The notes: a model not told the origin generated them from the letters alone. 64,000 bases of DNA from Nocardiopsis composta (GCF_014200805.1 NZ_JACHDB010000002.1:186001-250000); one strand, 5' to 3'; positions 1 through 8,869 are shown, counted from the first letter of the stretch. Made by a program: numbers and translations.

Positions 1-2
1 GC

Positions 3-392
3 CACCCGGGCCCGCTCACCGGTGTCTACTCCGGGATGGAGCGGGAGGGAACCGAGGGGGAGCGCTTCCTGCGCGGCATCCAGATCACCGGCGAGGACGG
101 CGCCGTCGCCTTCGACACCCTCTACCCCGGCTGGTACAGCCGCCGCACCCCGCACATCCACGTCAAGGTGCACATCGGCGGAGAGGTCGTGCACACCGGC
201 CAGCTCTACTTCGACCAGGGGGTCAACGACGCGGTGGCCGCCGTCGCCCCCTACGCGGGCCGCGGGGAGCCGGACACCACCAACGGCACGGACATGTTCT
301 CCGCCGGCATCGGCCCGGAGACGACCATGCGCCTCACCGGTACGCCGGAGGAGGGCTACCGCGCCTCGATCGACCTGGGGGTCCGGCGCTGA
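3..392 (+). CDS. Intradiol ring-cleavage dioxygenase, C-terminal part (5' end outside window)
   Basis: The frame is open from the window edge and stops at 390-392, leaving about 129 residues. The start reads HPGPLTGVYSG, the G-x-YSG stretch that lies near a metal-ligand Tyr in intradiol dioxygenases. It is followed by F-LRGIQ-TG-DG and FDTLYPGWYSRRTPHIHVKV, which carry the family's second Tyr and two His ligands of the Fe(III) site. These enzymes open catechol-type rings between the two hydroxyls; this form resembles the diverse extracellular or unassigned actinobacterial members rather than classical CatA. Substrate is not deducible. The next gene is a tRNA, so the operon lies upstream of the window. 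Confidence 0.8.
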   Translation, partial: HPGPLTGVYSGMEREGTEGERFLRGIQITGEDGAVAFDTLYPGWYSRRTPHIHVKVHIGGEVVHTGQLYFDQGVNDAVAAVAPYAGRGEPDTTNGTDMFSAGIGPETTMRLTGTPEEGYRASIDLGVRR

Positions 393-493
393 GCCCGCCG
401 GCCCGCACCGCCCCGTGCGCCTCCTCACCCGGCCCGGACCGGAAAACCGGCTTCCTCCCCCTCCGGCATCCGCTACCATGGAGACGTACCTGA

Positions 494-566
494 GGGGCTA
501 TGGCGCAGTTGGTAGCGCGCCTCCATGGCATGGAGGAGGTCTGGGGTTCGAATCCCCATAGCTCCA
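494..566 (+). tRNA. tRNA-Ala (anticodon GGC)
   Basis: A full cloverleaf can be drawn. The 7-bp acceptor GGGGCTA pairs with TAGCTCC with one G-U wobble. The D-arm is GCGC-AGTTGGTA-GCGC, the anticodon stem CTCCA/TGGAG encloses TGGCA with anticodon GGC, and the T-arm is GGGGTTCGAATCCCC. The discriminator is A566 and CCA is not encoded. A -10-like TACCAT lies at 474-479. Confidence 0.95.
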
Positions 567-574
567 CACCGCGC

Positions 575-610
575 AAGGCGGGCCGCCGGTTTCCGACCGG
601 GGCCCGCCTT
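575..610 (+). terminator. Hairpin terminator after tRNA-Ala
   Basis: AAGGCGGGCC (575-584) pairs perfectly with GGCCCGCCTT (601-610). Inside it CCGGT (586-590) pairs with ACCGG (596-600) around a TTCCG loop, giving a 15-bp stem with one bulged G. A short pyrimidine-rich tail CGTCGTTCCC follows. It starts 9 nt after the tRNA, so it is probably its intrinsic terminator. Confidence 0.7.
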
Positions 611-876
611 CGTCGTTCCCGGGGAGGGCAGGTCTCCGGACGAAGCCCGCGGGCGCATCGATGGGCCGCCGCGGCGCGCCGCTCGGCGGGGCGGCATCGC
701 CGACGGGCCGGCCAGGTGCTTGGTCTAGCCGCTCTGACCTGCGATCATCCATCCGGGTTGTGGGGGCACGCGAATTTCGTGTTTCCGGTGGGGCGGAGGG
801 GGAGCCTAGCGTCGGTGCCGCGGCCCGGAAGGGCGGGCCGGGCACAGGACACAACCGGGATGACGGGGGGATTCCC

Positions 877-1632
877 ATGTCCGAGCAGACGCTGCGCGGC
901 AGGACGGTCGTGGTGGCCGGCGGGGCGAAGAACCTGGGCGGCCTGATCAGCAGGGACTTCGCCGCGGAGGGGGCCGGGATCGTGGTGCACTACCACGGCG
1001 ACGGCAGCGCGGGCGCGGCCGAGGAGACGGTCCGCGCGGTCAAGGAGGCCGGCTCGGAGGCGATCGCGGTCCAGGGCGACCTCACCCGGGTGGGCGAGGT
1101 GCGCCGGCTGTTCGACGCGGCGGTGGACGGCTTCGGCGGGGTGGACGTCGCGGTCAACACCACCGGCATGGTGCTGCGCAAGCCGATCCTGGAGACCACC
1201 GAGGAGGAGTACGACACCATGTTCGCGGTCAACTCCAAGGCCGCGTACTTCTTCCTCCAGGAGGCGGGGCGGCGGCTGAACGACGGCGGGGCGATCATCA
1301 ACCTGGTGACCTCGCTGCTGGCCGCCTACACTGACGGCTACTCCACCTACGCGGGGGCCAAGGCGCCGCTGGAGCACTTCACCAGGGCCGCGTCCAAGGA
1401 GTTCGCGGCGCGGGGCATCTCGGTGAACAACGTCGGCCCCGGTCCGATGGACACCCCGTTCTTCTACCCGCAGGAGACGCCCGAGCGGGTGGAGTTCCAC
1501 AAGTCGCAGGCGATGGGCGACCGGCTGACCCGGATCGAGGACATCGTCCCGCTGGTCCGCTTCCTGGCCACCGGCGGGCACTGGATCACCGGCCAGACCG
1601 TCTTCGCCAACGGCGGCTACACCACCCGCTGA
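877..1632 (+). CDS. Short-chain dehydrogenase/reductase (SDR), classical type
   Basis: 251 residues, a normal length for a classical SDR. The N-terminal cofactor loop reads VVAGGAKNLGG (a variant of TGxxxGxG). Later come a D-L-T acidic patch, VAVNTTG in place of NNAG, the active-site Ser region LVTS, and the catalytic Y-x-x-x-K as YAGAK. The C-terminus ends WITGQTVFANGGYTTR, typical of the family. ATG 877 is chosen because a G-rich RBS (865-870) sits 6 nt upstream; the frame is open earlier but without conserved sequence. It probably catalyses NAD(P)-dependent oxidation or reduction of a small alcohol or ketone. The adjacent NTF2-like and LysR genes suggest one small regulated catabolic or detoxification unit. 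Substrate unknown. Confidence 0.85.
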   Translation: MSEQTLRGRTVVVAGGAKNLGGLISRDFAAEGAGIVVHYHGDGSAGAAEETVRAVKEAGSEAIAVQGDLTRVGEVRRLFDAAVDGFGGVDVAVNTTGMVLRKPILETTEEEYDTMFAVNSKAAYFFLQEAGRRLNDGGAIINLVTSLLAAYTDGYSTYAGAKAPLEHFTRAASKEFAARGISVNNVGPGPMDTPFFYPQETPERVEFHKSQAMGDRLTRIEDIVPLVRFLATGGHWITGQTVFANGGYTTR

Positions 1633-1705
1633 CCCGGACCGGCGGACGGGGGCCGGCCGCGCGGGCGCGCGCGGTCCGCCCCGCACGATCACAGGAGGAC
1701 CGACC

Positions 1706-2020
1706 ATGAGCCTGAAACCGAGCGACCCGGTGGTGCGCGCGTTCGTCGACGCGGTCAACGGGGGCGACCGCGACGCCTTCTACGCCCTGCTCGCACCGGG
1801 GGCGACGATGACCGACGACGGGACCGAGCGCGACCTGGACCAGTGGGTCGACCGGGAGATCTTCTCCAGCGACGGCCGGATGGACGTCGAATCGGAGAGC
1901 GACGGCGGCCGCACGCTGGTCGCCTCCTACACCAACTCCACCTGGGGCACCATGCGCACCCGCTGGCACTTCACCGTCGACGGGGACAGGATCGCCCGGT
2001 TCGACACCGGCCAGGCCTGA
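1706..2020 (+). CDS. NTF2-like / SnoaL-like small protein
   Basis: 104 residues with a strong RBS (AGGAGG) 8 nt before the ATG. The pattern VVRAFVDAVNGGDRDAFYALLAPGATMTDDG, then a W-V-D-x-E-I-F helix, then WHFTVDGDRIARFDTGQ at the end, is the cone-shaped NTF2/SnoaL fold: helices packed on a curved sheet that forms a pocket. Such proteins are cyclases, isomerases or ligand binders. It follows the SDR by 73 nt on the same strand, so co-transcription is likely. The exact reaction cannot be read from sequence. Confidence 0.7.
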   Translation: MSLKPSDPVVRAFVDAVNGGDRDAFYALLAPGATMTDDGTERDLDQWVDREIFSSDGRMDVESESDGGRTLVASYTNSTWGTMRTRWHFTVDGDRIARFDTGQA

Positions 2021-2124
2021 CCCCGGCGGGTGCGGCCGGCGCCGGCCGCACCCGCCGCCCGGGGGTTCGCGGCGGCCCGCGGCGGGAATGCGCCGTGACG
2101 GGAGCCGCGGAGGACGGCGGAGGC

Positions 2125-3051
2125 ATGGGACTCGATCTGCACAAGCTGGACCACCTGATCGCGGTGGTGGAGGAGGGCGGCTTCACCCGCGCGGCGGCCC
2201 GGCTGCACATGTCGCAGCAGGCGCTGAGCGCGTCGATCCGCTCCCTGGAGCGCGAGGTCGGGGTGGAGCTGGTGGACCGGGGCGGCGGCGCGGTCACCCC
2301 GCGGCCCGCGGCCGAGGCGCTGGTCGCCGACGGGCGGGTGCTGCGCGGCCTGGCCCGCTCCGCACTGCTCCGGGCCCGCCGGATCGGCCGCAGCGAGACC
2401 GAGGCGCTGCGCGTCGGGCACACCCCCGCGGTCACCGGCGAGGAGGTCACCGCGCTGCTGCGGGCCGTCCGCGAGGAGCACCCGGAGATCCGCACCGACG
2501 TGTACCAGCGCTACCCGAAGGACCTCGCCGCCGGCCTGGTCGGCGCCGAGCTCGACCTCGGGCTGTGCCGCGGCATGCGGGCGCCGCACGGGCTGGTCCG
2601 CGCCGCGCTCGGCCGGGACCGGCTGGCCGTGGCGGTCCGCGCCGGCCACCGCCTGGCCGACCGGGACCGGGTCGCCCTGTCCGAGCTGGCCGGCGAGCGC
2701 TTCGTGGTGTGGGGCAGCCCCGGCTCCTCCGGCTACACCGACTTCCTGCTGGAGCTGTGCCGGCGGGCCGGGTTCGAGCCGCGCCGGGTGCGCAACCCGG
2801 TACAGGGCACCCCGCCGGTGACCGCGGTCATCGGCGGCGACGACCTGGCGTTCGTCACCGCCCCGCCGGGGAGCGCCGCCGGCGGCGCGGTACGCGTCCT
2901 GCGCCTGGAGCCGCCCTGCCACGCGCCGCTGTACGGGCTGTGGGCCCCGCACACCACCTCCGATGCGCGCGACGCCTTCCTGGACGCGGCGGTACGGCGC
3001 GGCGAGCGGCCGGAGGAGGCCGGCGGCGGGGAGCCGCCCGGCGCACCGTGA
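2125..3051 (+). CDS. LysR-family transcriptional regulator
   Basis: 308 residues, the usual LTTR size. The N-terminal winged HTH is clear: LHKLDHLIAVVEEGGFTRAAARLHMSQQALS, then IRSLEREVGVELVDRGGG. The rest is a periplasmic-binding-protein-like effector domain (LRVGHTPAVTGEEV, ELDLGLCRGM, VWGSPGSSGYTDF). ATG 2125 begins just before the HTH; a GTG at 2095 would add ten residues and has equal claim to an RBS. LysR proteins bind near their own or neighbouring promoters and respond to a small ligand. It lies downstream of the SDR/NTF2 pair on the same strand, so it may regulate them, but no palindromic T-N11-A box was pinned down. Confidence 0.88.
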   Translation: MGLDLHKLDHLIAVVEEGGFTRAAARLHMSQQALSASIRSLEREVGVELVDRGGGAVTPRPAAEALVADGRVLRGLARSALLRARRIGRSETEALRVGHTPAVTGEEVTALLRAVREEHPEIRTDVYQRYPKDLAAGLVGAELDLGLCRGMRAPHGLVRAALGRDRLAVAVRAGHRLADRDRVALSELAGERFVVWGSPGSSGYTDFLLELCRRAGFEPRRVRNPVQGTPPVTAVIGGDDLAFVTAPPGSAAGGAVRVLRLEPPCHAPLYGLWAPHTTSDARDAFLDAAVRRGERPEEAGGGEPPGAP

Positions 3052-3089
3052 CGGCCGGCCGGGCGGGCGGCCGAGGCGGCCCGGGCCGA

Positions 3090-3965
3090 TCAGTCCAGGC
3101 CGGAGAGGAACCCCCGCAGTTCGGCGAGGAAGCGGTCGTGCGCCTCCAGCTGCGCCCAGTGGCCGCACCGCGACACCAGGACGAGCCGGGCGTCCGGCAT
3201 CCGGGCGGCGGCCAGCCGGGAGTTGCGCGGCGGGACCAGCGGGTCCAGGTCGCCGTGGAAGAACAGGGCGGGCACCCGGATCCGGTGCACCTCGGGGAGC
3301 AGGTCGTTGCGCATCCCGCGGCGCCCCACGGTGGCCTGGTTGTACCGCACGTAGCCCAGCGAGCCGCCGGGCCGGGTGCTCTCCCGGCGGAACTCCGCCA
3401 TCGCCTCCGGCGGGAGCACCGCCGGGTCGTGCACCACCCGGCGGATCGCGGCCCCGGTGAACCGGCCGGCCAGCCGGGCCGCGGGCAGCAGGACCGGGTC
3501 GGGGATCCGGCACAGCGCCCACAGCGCGGCCTGCAGCGCGGGGGAGGAGAAGCCGGGGGTGAGCCCGCCGGGGGCGATCGCGACCAGGGCGCGGATCCGG
3601 TCGGGGTGGCGCAGGGCGAGGTTGAGCGCGACGTCCCCGCCCATCGACACACCGACCACCACGGCCCGCTCCTCGCCGAGCGCGGTCATCAGCCGCGCGG
3701 TGAAGTCGGCCATCGCGGCGGGGCCGCCGAGCGGCGCGATGCCCGAGGTGGCGCCGAAGCCGGGCATGTCCGGGGCGATCAGCCGGTAGGCCGGGCCCAG
3801 CGGTCCGAACAGCCGGTACCAGGAGATCGAGGCGTTGTCGCTGCCGCCGCCGTGCAGCAGCACGACGGCCGGTCCGGACTCCGCGGAACTCCGCAGCACC
3901 CGCACCCGGCCGCCGTCGAGTGCGACGGTCTCCGGGCGGGCGCCGGGCGGGACGAGAGGCGGCAC
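3090..3965 (-). CDS. Alpha/beta-fold hydrolase
   Basis: 291 residues. The family signposts are in order: oxyanion-hole VVLLHGGGSDN, the strand IAPDMPGFGAT, nucleophile elbow GVSMGGDVA (Ser), acid strand FFHGDLDPLVPP (Asp), and catalytic His in SRCGHWAQLE. The layout with HGGG and the N-terminal block resembles meta-cleavage-product hydrolases (BphD/TodF/MhpC type), which cleave C-C bonds after ring fission; an ester hydrolase is equally possible. The start is GTG at 3965 with only a weak RBS, so the N-terminus is uncertain. It converges on the LysR gene with a 38-nt GC-rich gap. An aromatic role is tempting given the dioxygenase at the window edge, but that is inference. Confidence 0.8.
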   Translation of the reverse strand: MPPLVPPGARPETVALDGGRVRVLRSSAESGPAVVLLHGGGSDNASISWYRLFGPLGPAYRLIAPDMPGFGATSGIAPLGGPAAMADFTARLMTALGEERAVVVGVSMGGDVALNLALRHPDRIRALVAIAPGGLTPGFSSPALQAALWALCRIPDPVLLPAARLAGRFTGAAIRRVVHDPAVLPPEAMAEFRRESTRPGGSLGYVRYNQATVGRRGMRNDLLPEVHRIRVPALFFHGDLDPLVPPRNSRLAAARMPDARLVLVSRCGHWAQLEAHDRFLAELRGFLSGLD

Positions 3966-4387
3966 GGTCGGCGCCGGGGTCGGTCCTCGCGCCCCGGGCT
4001 CTCCTGGTCCGCGGGCCCCGCGGTACGCGGCGGGCCCGCCCGAGCGGGGCTCCAGGGCTCCATGTTAACGCCCTGGCCTCTCCGCCTCCGTCCCGTGCAG
4101 GGCGGGGATCCGGCGGGGCCGCGCCCCGCCCTCGCGGCCGCAGCGGCTCCGCCCTCCGGGAGGGCGTCTCACCGCCCTCGCCCGGGACGCCGCCCGCCTG
4201 AGCCGGGGCCCGCCCGGCCCCCGCCCCGGCCCCGCGCGCACCCGCGTCCAGCGCGGAGTGCCGCCCGCCGCCTCAGCCCCGGGGCCACCGCAGAGCATCC
4301 CGCGGCGGCCACGGCGGCCCCGGGCCCGACGGAGGCGGGCCGCCCGGCGGGGAGGCGCGGCGCCGCGGGCGGGCCGGCGGGGCCGGG
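3966..4387. other. Intergenic region without a gene; one strong hairpin
   Basis: No ORF with a start signal or recognisable protein pattern is seen here. AGGGCGGGG (4099-4107) pairs with CCCCGCCCT (4124-4132), a 9-bp perfect stem downstream of the minus-strand ABC transporter gene, so it may end that transcript. The rest is GC-rich sequence with no visible signal. Confidence 0.45.
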
Positions 4388-6220
4388 TCAGCCGCGGGCG
4401 GGGGCGCTCTCCTCCTCGGCGATGTGCAGGGCCGCGACCAGGTCCCGGTAGAGCTCGTCGGAGCGGAGCAGCTCGGTGTGGGTGCCCTGGGCGCGGACCC
4501 GGCCGTTCTCCAGCACCACGATCCGGTCGGCGTGGATGACGGTGGACAGCCGGTGGGCGATGGTCACCACCGCGGCGCGGTCGGCGTGCCGGCGCACGCT
4601 GCGGGTGACGGCGGCCTCGGTGATCGCGTCGATCTGGGCGGTGGCCTCGTCGAGCAGCAGCACGTCGGGGGCGTGCAGCAGGGCGCGGGCGAGCGCGATC
4701 CGCTGCCGCTGGCCGCCGGAGAGCGAGTCGGAGCCCAGCGGGGTGTCCAGCCCCTCCTCCAGCGCGTCGATCTTGTCGGTCAGCCTGACCTCGCCGAGCA
4801 CCCGCCGCAGCTCCTCCTCGCCGGCGTCGGGCCGGCTGAACAGCAGGTTCTCCCGGATGGTCCCGGGCAGTACCGGGGTGTCCTGCTCCACGTAGGCGAA
4901 CCGCCGGCGCACCTCGCCCGGGGTGAGGCCGGAGTAGGGGACGCCGTCCAGGTAGAGCCGGCCCTCCTCCGGTTCGAGGAAGCGCAGCATCAGGGAGAGC
5001 ACCGTGGTCTTGCCGGCGCCGGAGGGCCCGACGATGGCGGTGTGCCCCCGGGCGGGGACGGCCAGGTCGACCCCGCGCAGCGCGGGCTCGGCTCCGGGGG
5101 CGTAGCGGGCGGTGACCCCGCGCAGCTCCAGCAGGGCCCGGTCCGGTGCGCCCCCGGCGGGGCCGCCCGGGTGCGGCTCGGGTCCGGGGCCGGCGGCGGG
5201 CTCGGCCCCGGGCTCCAGCGGCAGCGTCTCGGTCTCCCGGATGCGCCGGGCCGCGGCCACCCCGGCCTGCAGCGAGGTCAGGCTCTGGGAGAGCTCGGTG
5301 ACCGGGTTGAGCAGGGTGAACGCGTACAGCAGGAAGGCCACCAGGGTGGACACCTCGATGCCGCCGGTGGTGATCCGCATCGCGCCGACGCCGAGGATCG
5401 CGATGATCGCCAGCTGGATCCCGGTGCCGGCGATGGTCCAGGCGGCCGCCTCGTGCCGGACCGAGCTGATCCCGTACCGGGCCGATTCCTCGGCGTCCCG
5501 CCCGATCCGCTCGGTGATCCGCTGCTCGGCGCGGGCCACCTTCACCGTGCGGATCGCCCGCAGCGAGCCGTCCAGCAGGCCGCCCATCCGGCCGAGCGCG
5601 TCCTGGGCCCGCTCCTGGGCGCGGGCGATCGCCGGCATCAGCAGCAGGAACAGCACCGTGACCACGGCCACCGCGGCCGCGGTCACGCCGAGCAGCGGCA
5701 GGTCGAGCACGGCCATCATGACGAGCGTCCCGATCAGCAGCGCGCCGCTGTTGATCAGGTTCACCACGCCGGTGGAGGCCGCCTCGCGGAGCAGCACCGT
5801 GTCGGAGGTGACCCGGGTGACCAGCTCGCCGGTGCTGCGCCGGGTCAGCGGGACGAGCGAGGCGCGGAAGTAGCGCCGGACCAGCGAGCCGCGGGCGTCC
5901 AGGATGACCCGCTCGGCGAGGGTGCCGAGCAGGACCCAGTGCCACATGCCCACCGCGCCGCCCACCACCAGCAGTCCGAGCAGCAGCAGGATCGGGGTGC
6001 GCAGGTCGGCGTCGGCGGACAGGTTGTCCAGCAGCAGCTTGGTCACCATCGGGGTGGCCAGTTCCAGGGCCGAGCCGACCAGGGCGAGCACCAGGCCCAG
6101 CAGCACGGTCCGCCGGTGCGGGTGCAGGAACGACCAGAGCAGCCGCAGGTTGGGGAAGCGGCCGGGCGGTGGACCGGGCGGGGCAGATGGGTCGGGACGT
6201 GCCGGGATTGAATCGCTCAT
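4388..6220 (-). CDS. ABC transporter, fused permease-ATPase (multidrug/lipid exporter type)
   Basis: 610 residues, the standard TM-NBD half-transporter. About six hydrophobic helices occupy residues 30-320, beginning LLWSFLHPHRRTVLLGLVLALVG. The ATPase carries Walker A GPSGAGKTT, Q-loop YVEQDTPV, signature LSGGQRQRIALARALL, Walker B VLLLDEATAQID and H-loop TIAHRLS. It probably exports a hydrophobic compound as a homodimer. A Pro/Gly-rich linker separates the two halves. It is divergent from the TetR gene at 6287; the short shared promoter region argues that this regulator controls it. The ATG at 6220 sits 7 nt after a weak -10 (CCTAAT), suggesting a leaderless mRNA. Confidence 0.92.
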   Translation of the reverse strand: MSDSIPARPDPSAPPGPPPGRFPNLRLLWSFLHPHRRTVLLGLVLALVGSALELATPMVTKLLLDNLSADADLRTPILLLLGLLVVGGAVGMWHWVLLGTLAERVILDARGSLVRRYFRASLVPLTRRSTGELVTRVTSDTVLLREAASTGVVNLINSGALLIGTLVMMAVLDLPLLGVTAAAVAVVTVLFLLLMPAIARAQERAQDALGRMGGLLDGSLRAIRTVKVARAEQRITERIGRDAEESARYGISSVRHEAAAWTIAGTGIQLAIIAILGVGAMRITTGGIEVSTLVAFLLYAFTLLNPVTELSQSLTSLQAGVAAARRIRETETLPLEPGAEPAAGPGPEPHPGGPAGGAPDRALLELRGVTARYAPGAEPALRGVDLAVPARGHTAIVGPSGAGKTTVLSLMLRFLEPEEGRLYLDGVPYSGLTPGEVRRRFAYVEQDTPVLPGTIRENLLFSRPDAGEEELRRVLGEVRLTDKIDALEEGLDTPLGSDSLSGGQRQRIALARALLHAPDVLLLDEATAQIDAITEAAVTRSVRRHADRAAVVTIAHRLSTVIHADRIVVLENGRVRAQGTHTELLRSDELYRDLVAALHIAEEESAPARG

Positions 6221-6286
6221 GCTCGAAATTAGGTCATGAGTGCCCGATTATTGTCAAGCGATTACCGACGGGGCTACGATGCGCCC
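6221..6286. promoter_or_regulatory. Divergent promoter pair with overlapping -35 boxes
   Basis: For the TetR gene: TTGTCA (6251-6256), 18-nt spacer, TACGAT (6275-6280), then ATG 6 nt later. For the ABC gene on the minus strand: TTGACA (6252-6257), 18-nt spacer, CCTAAT (6228-6233), then ATG 7 nt later. The two -35 boxes share five base pairs. CGATTA occurs twice in direct orientation (6245-6250 and 6259-6264), flanking the shared -35, and is a candidate operator half-site pair. Expected behaviour is TetR autorepression plus repression of the exporter. Confidence 0.65.
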
Positions 6287-6916
6287 ATGGCGAAACGGGC
6301 TCCGGTGGAGGAAGAGACGAGGACGCGGGCGCGGACCCGCCGGGCGATCCTGGAGGCGGCCGTGAGCGTGCTCGGCGAGCGCTCCACGGCGCCGCTCTCC
6401 GAGGTCGCCCAGGCCGCCGGTGTGGCCCGCAGCACCCTGCAGCGCTACTTCCCGGAGCGCTCCGACCTGCTCGCCGCCCTGGACGACCACGCCGACGAAC
6501 TCCTTCGCGAGGCCACCGAGCGGGCCCGCATCGCCGAGGGGTCCGGGGTCGAGGCCTTCGTGCGCCTGGCCGCCGAGTACTTCCCGCTGCGCGACGCCAT
6601 CATGCTGGCCTGGGGGAGCGGCGACGACCCCGGCGAGCCCGATTGGCTCGACGACCAGAGCGAGTACGACCGGGCCCTCTACGCGCTGATCGAGCGGGGC
6701 CACGCGGACGGCACCATCGACCGGCGGATCGCTCCGGTCTGGGCGCAGCAGCTGCTCTGGGCGCACCTCTACTCCGCCTGGACCTACACCCGGACGGCCC
6801 CGGCCTCCCGGCACGAGGCGCTGACCGCCTGCCTGTACTCGCTGGTCAAGGTGGTCTGCGTGGGCGATCCGGCGAAGGCCGCCGCGGGCCTGGTCCCGCT
6901 CCCCGCCGAGCACTGA
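6287..6916 (+). CDS. TetR-family transcriptional regulator
   Basis: 209 residues. The N-terminal TetR HTH is clear: TRARTRRAILEAAVSVLGERSTAPLSEVAQAAGVARSTLQRYFPERSDLLAAL. The C-terminal helical part is the ligand and dimer domain, typical of TetR regulators of drug efflux. The ATG at 6287 is preferred over an upstream in-frame ATG because it lies 6 nt after a good -10, i.e. the transcript would begin at the start codon. It likely represses the divergent ABC exporter and itself. Confidence 0.9.
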   Translation: MAKRAPVEEETRTRARTRRAILEAAVSVLGERSTAPLSEVAQAAGVARSTLQRYFPERSDLLAALDDHADELLREATERARIAEGSGVEAFVRLAAEYFPLRDAIMLAWGSGDDPGEPDWLDDQSEYDRALYALIERGHADGTIDRRIAPVWAQQLLWAHLYSAWTYTRTAPASRHEALTACLYSLVKVVCVGDPAKAAAGLVPLPAEH

Positions 6917-6946
6917 CCGCCGCCGGGCTCCGCTCCGCGCACCGGA

Positions 6947-6976
6947 AACGGCCGGATGTGGCCGATATCGGCCGTT
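6947..6976. repeat. Nested inverted repeat after the TetR gene
   Basis: AACGGCC (6947-6953) pairs with GGCCGTT (6970-6976), and GGCCGATATCGGCC (6960-6973) is a perfect 14-bp palindrome. The two structures are mutually exclusive. It could end the TetR transcript, or be an operator for the cell-wall protein gene that follows; the sequence does not decide. Confidence 0.45.
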
Positions 6977-7115
6977 CGGGAACCCGGCGGGTCCGGGTAG
7001 GCATATGTGCCGTTTCTCCAGGGAGGTTTCCGGGACGGGGAGGGGCGGCCGGCCCCGCGCACCCCGCACCGCGGCAGGGGCGGACTACCGGCGGTGCCGG
7101 GCGGAGGGTAAGTTC

Positions 7116-8438
7116 GTGTCGTCACCGACAGAGCCGAGGACGACCGTGACACCGAGTTCCCCCACCCGGTTCCGTCCCATCGCGCGCGCCCTGGCGGCGA
7201 TCGGCTGCGCGGGCGCCTTGGCGGCCGCCGCTCCGGCCGCCGCGGACGCCGCGGGCTCCGCATCCCCCGGAGCCGACGCGGAACACGCCGCCACCGCCAG
7301 GATCGCCGCCGTCGAATGGTGCGGCATGGGCACCATCGGCGAGGTCGAGACCGACCGCGGCGGCGGCCCGGCCGCCGCGCACTGGGACGGTGCGGACGAC
7401 GGCGCAGAGGGCGACCAGCACTTCCGCTCCGCCCCCGAGCGCGCCTACAGCCGGGTCTCCGCCGACGGCGCCGCGCTGAGCGCCCGCGCGTCGATCACCG
7501 ACGCCCGCTTCGACCCCTCCTGCGCCCTGCTGCCCGCCCCCGGCGACGGGCCGGACCAGCGGCTGGCCGAGGCCTTCGGCGCCGAGGACCTGGCCGCGGT
7601 CGACGCGGTCGAGTCCCGGGCCCGGTGGACCGAGGAGCACGGCGCCACCGCCGACCTGGAGGTGCGCGGCCTGGAGGTGCTCGGCGAACCGATCGACCTC
7701 GCGGCCGCCGAGGGCGGTGCGGTCGAGCGCACCTTCACCGCCGAGGGGCCCGCCGGGCCGGTCGAGGTGGACCTCACCGCGCGCGCCTCGGTGCACGACC
7801 TGCCGGAGGGCGGAGAGGCCGCCACCGCGGCCTGGGCCGGCCTCACACTGCAGTTCGACGTCACCGCGGCCGGCGGCGCGGAGCAGGGCGAGGCGGCCGA
7901 CGTCAGCGGCACCTACCGGGTCGACCTGGCCGGGACGGGCGTGCACGGCGGCCGGCCGCTGACCGAGCCCTCCGCCCCCGGCTCCGAAGCCGGCGGATCC
8001 GACCCGAGCCCGCAGCCGGCCCCCGGCCCGGAGCGCGCCCCGCGGACGGAGCCGACCCCCGACCGGGGCGGCGAGGAGTCCGGCGGAGGCGACCGGGAGG
8101 GCGGGGAGCGGGCCGCCGAAGAGCCCGGAGCCGATCGCTCCGGAGACCCCGACCGGTCCACCGGACCGGGCGGCGGGACCGGCTCCACCGCGCCGAGCCC
8201 GAGCGGCACCGCCTCCCCGAGCCCTTCGCCGTCGCCGCAGAGCCCCACCGGAGCCCCTGGAACCGGCGGGCTCGCCCTGGACCCCGACGCATCCACCGGC
8301 GGCAGCGGCGGCGGCAGCCTGCCGGTCACCGGCCAGGCCCTGCTCGGAATGGCCGCCACCGGCCTGGCCTCGCTCGGCGCCGGCGCGGCCGCGCTCTACC
8401 TGGGCCGCTCCCGCTCCTCGGCGGGCGGAGACGACTGA
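7116..8438 (+). CDS. Secreted LPXTG-type cell-wall-anchored protein (LPVTG)
   Basis: About 440 residues. An N-terminal Sec signal peptide (Arg-containing start, then ARALAAIGCAGALAAAAPAAADA) leads into an acidic globular region of about 230 residues with two or three Cys. Next is a Pro/Ser/Gly-rich stalk, then the sorting signal SLPVTG, a hydrophobic helix and the basic tail LGRSRSS. A sortase would cleave between T and G and attach it to peptidoglycan. GTG 7116 has GGAGGG 7 nt upstream; GTG 7146 with GAGGA 5 nt upstream is a good alternative giving a shorter signal peptide. The globular part was not recognised, and no sortase gene lies in the window. Confidence 0.8.
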   Translation: MSSPTEPRTTVTPSSPTRFRPIARALAAIGCAGALAAAAPAAADAAGSASPGADAEHAATARIAAVEWCGMGTIGEVETDRGGGPAAAHWDGADDGAEGDQHFRSAPERAYSRVSADGAALSARASITDARFDPSCALLPAPGDGPDQRLAEAFGAEDLAAVDAVESRARWTEEHGATADLEVRGLEVLGEPIDLAAAEGGAVERTFTAEGPAGPVEVDLTARASVHDLPEGGEAATAAWAGLTLQFDVTAAGGAEQGEAADVSGTYRVDLAGTGVHGGRPLTEPSAPGSEAGGSDPSPQPAPGPERAPRTEPTPDRGGEESGGGDREGGERAAEEPGADRSGDPDRSTGPGGGTGSTAPSPSGTASPSPSPSPQSPTGAPGTGGLALDPDASTGGSGGGSLPVTGQALLGMAATGLASLGAGAAALYLGRSRSSAGGDD

Positions 8439-8869
8439 GCCGCCCCGTCGGGCCGCGCCGCGGGAGCCGGCGGGCGCGAAACGGAGCCGCCCCAGCGCCG
8501 GCTCCCACGGCGCGGACGGATCCGTCCGGCGCGGGCCGACGGTCCGCCGGGGCGGAGGCGGCGCTCACCCCGGGACCGCTGCGCGCCCGGTCGCGGTGCC
8601 GCCCGCCCCGGCTCCGCGCCCACCCGCTTTGAGCTCCGGATCGCCGCTCCTCCCGGCCCGCCGGCCGGTACCGGAGAGCGGCCCCGGGCGGGTCGGCACC
8701 GCCGGGCCCGGTGGCCACGACGGCGGCGCCGAGCCCCGGCCTGCCGCTTCTGCCCGGCCCCGGGCCCGGCGGTCCGGCACCGGGCGTGCGTTCAGGTCCG
8801 GGAAAGCAGCGAGCCCGGGTCCGGCGAGACCGGTTTCACCGCGAGGCGGCGGACCCGGCCGCCCTTCTC

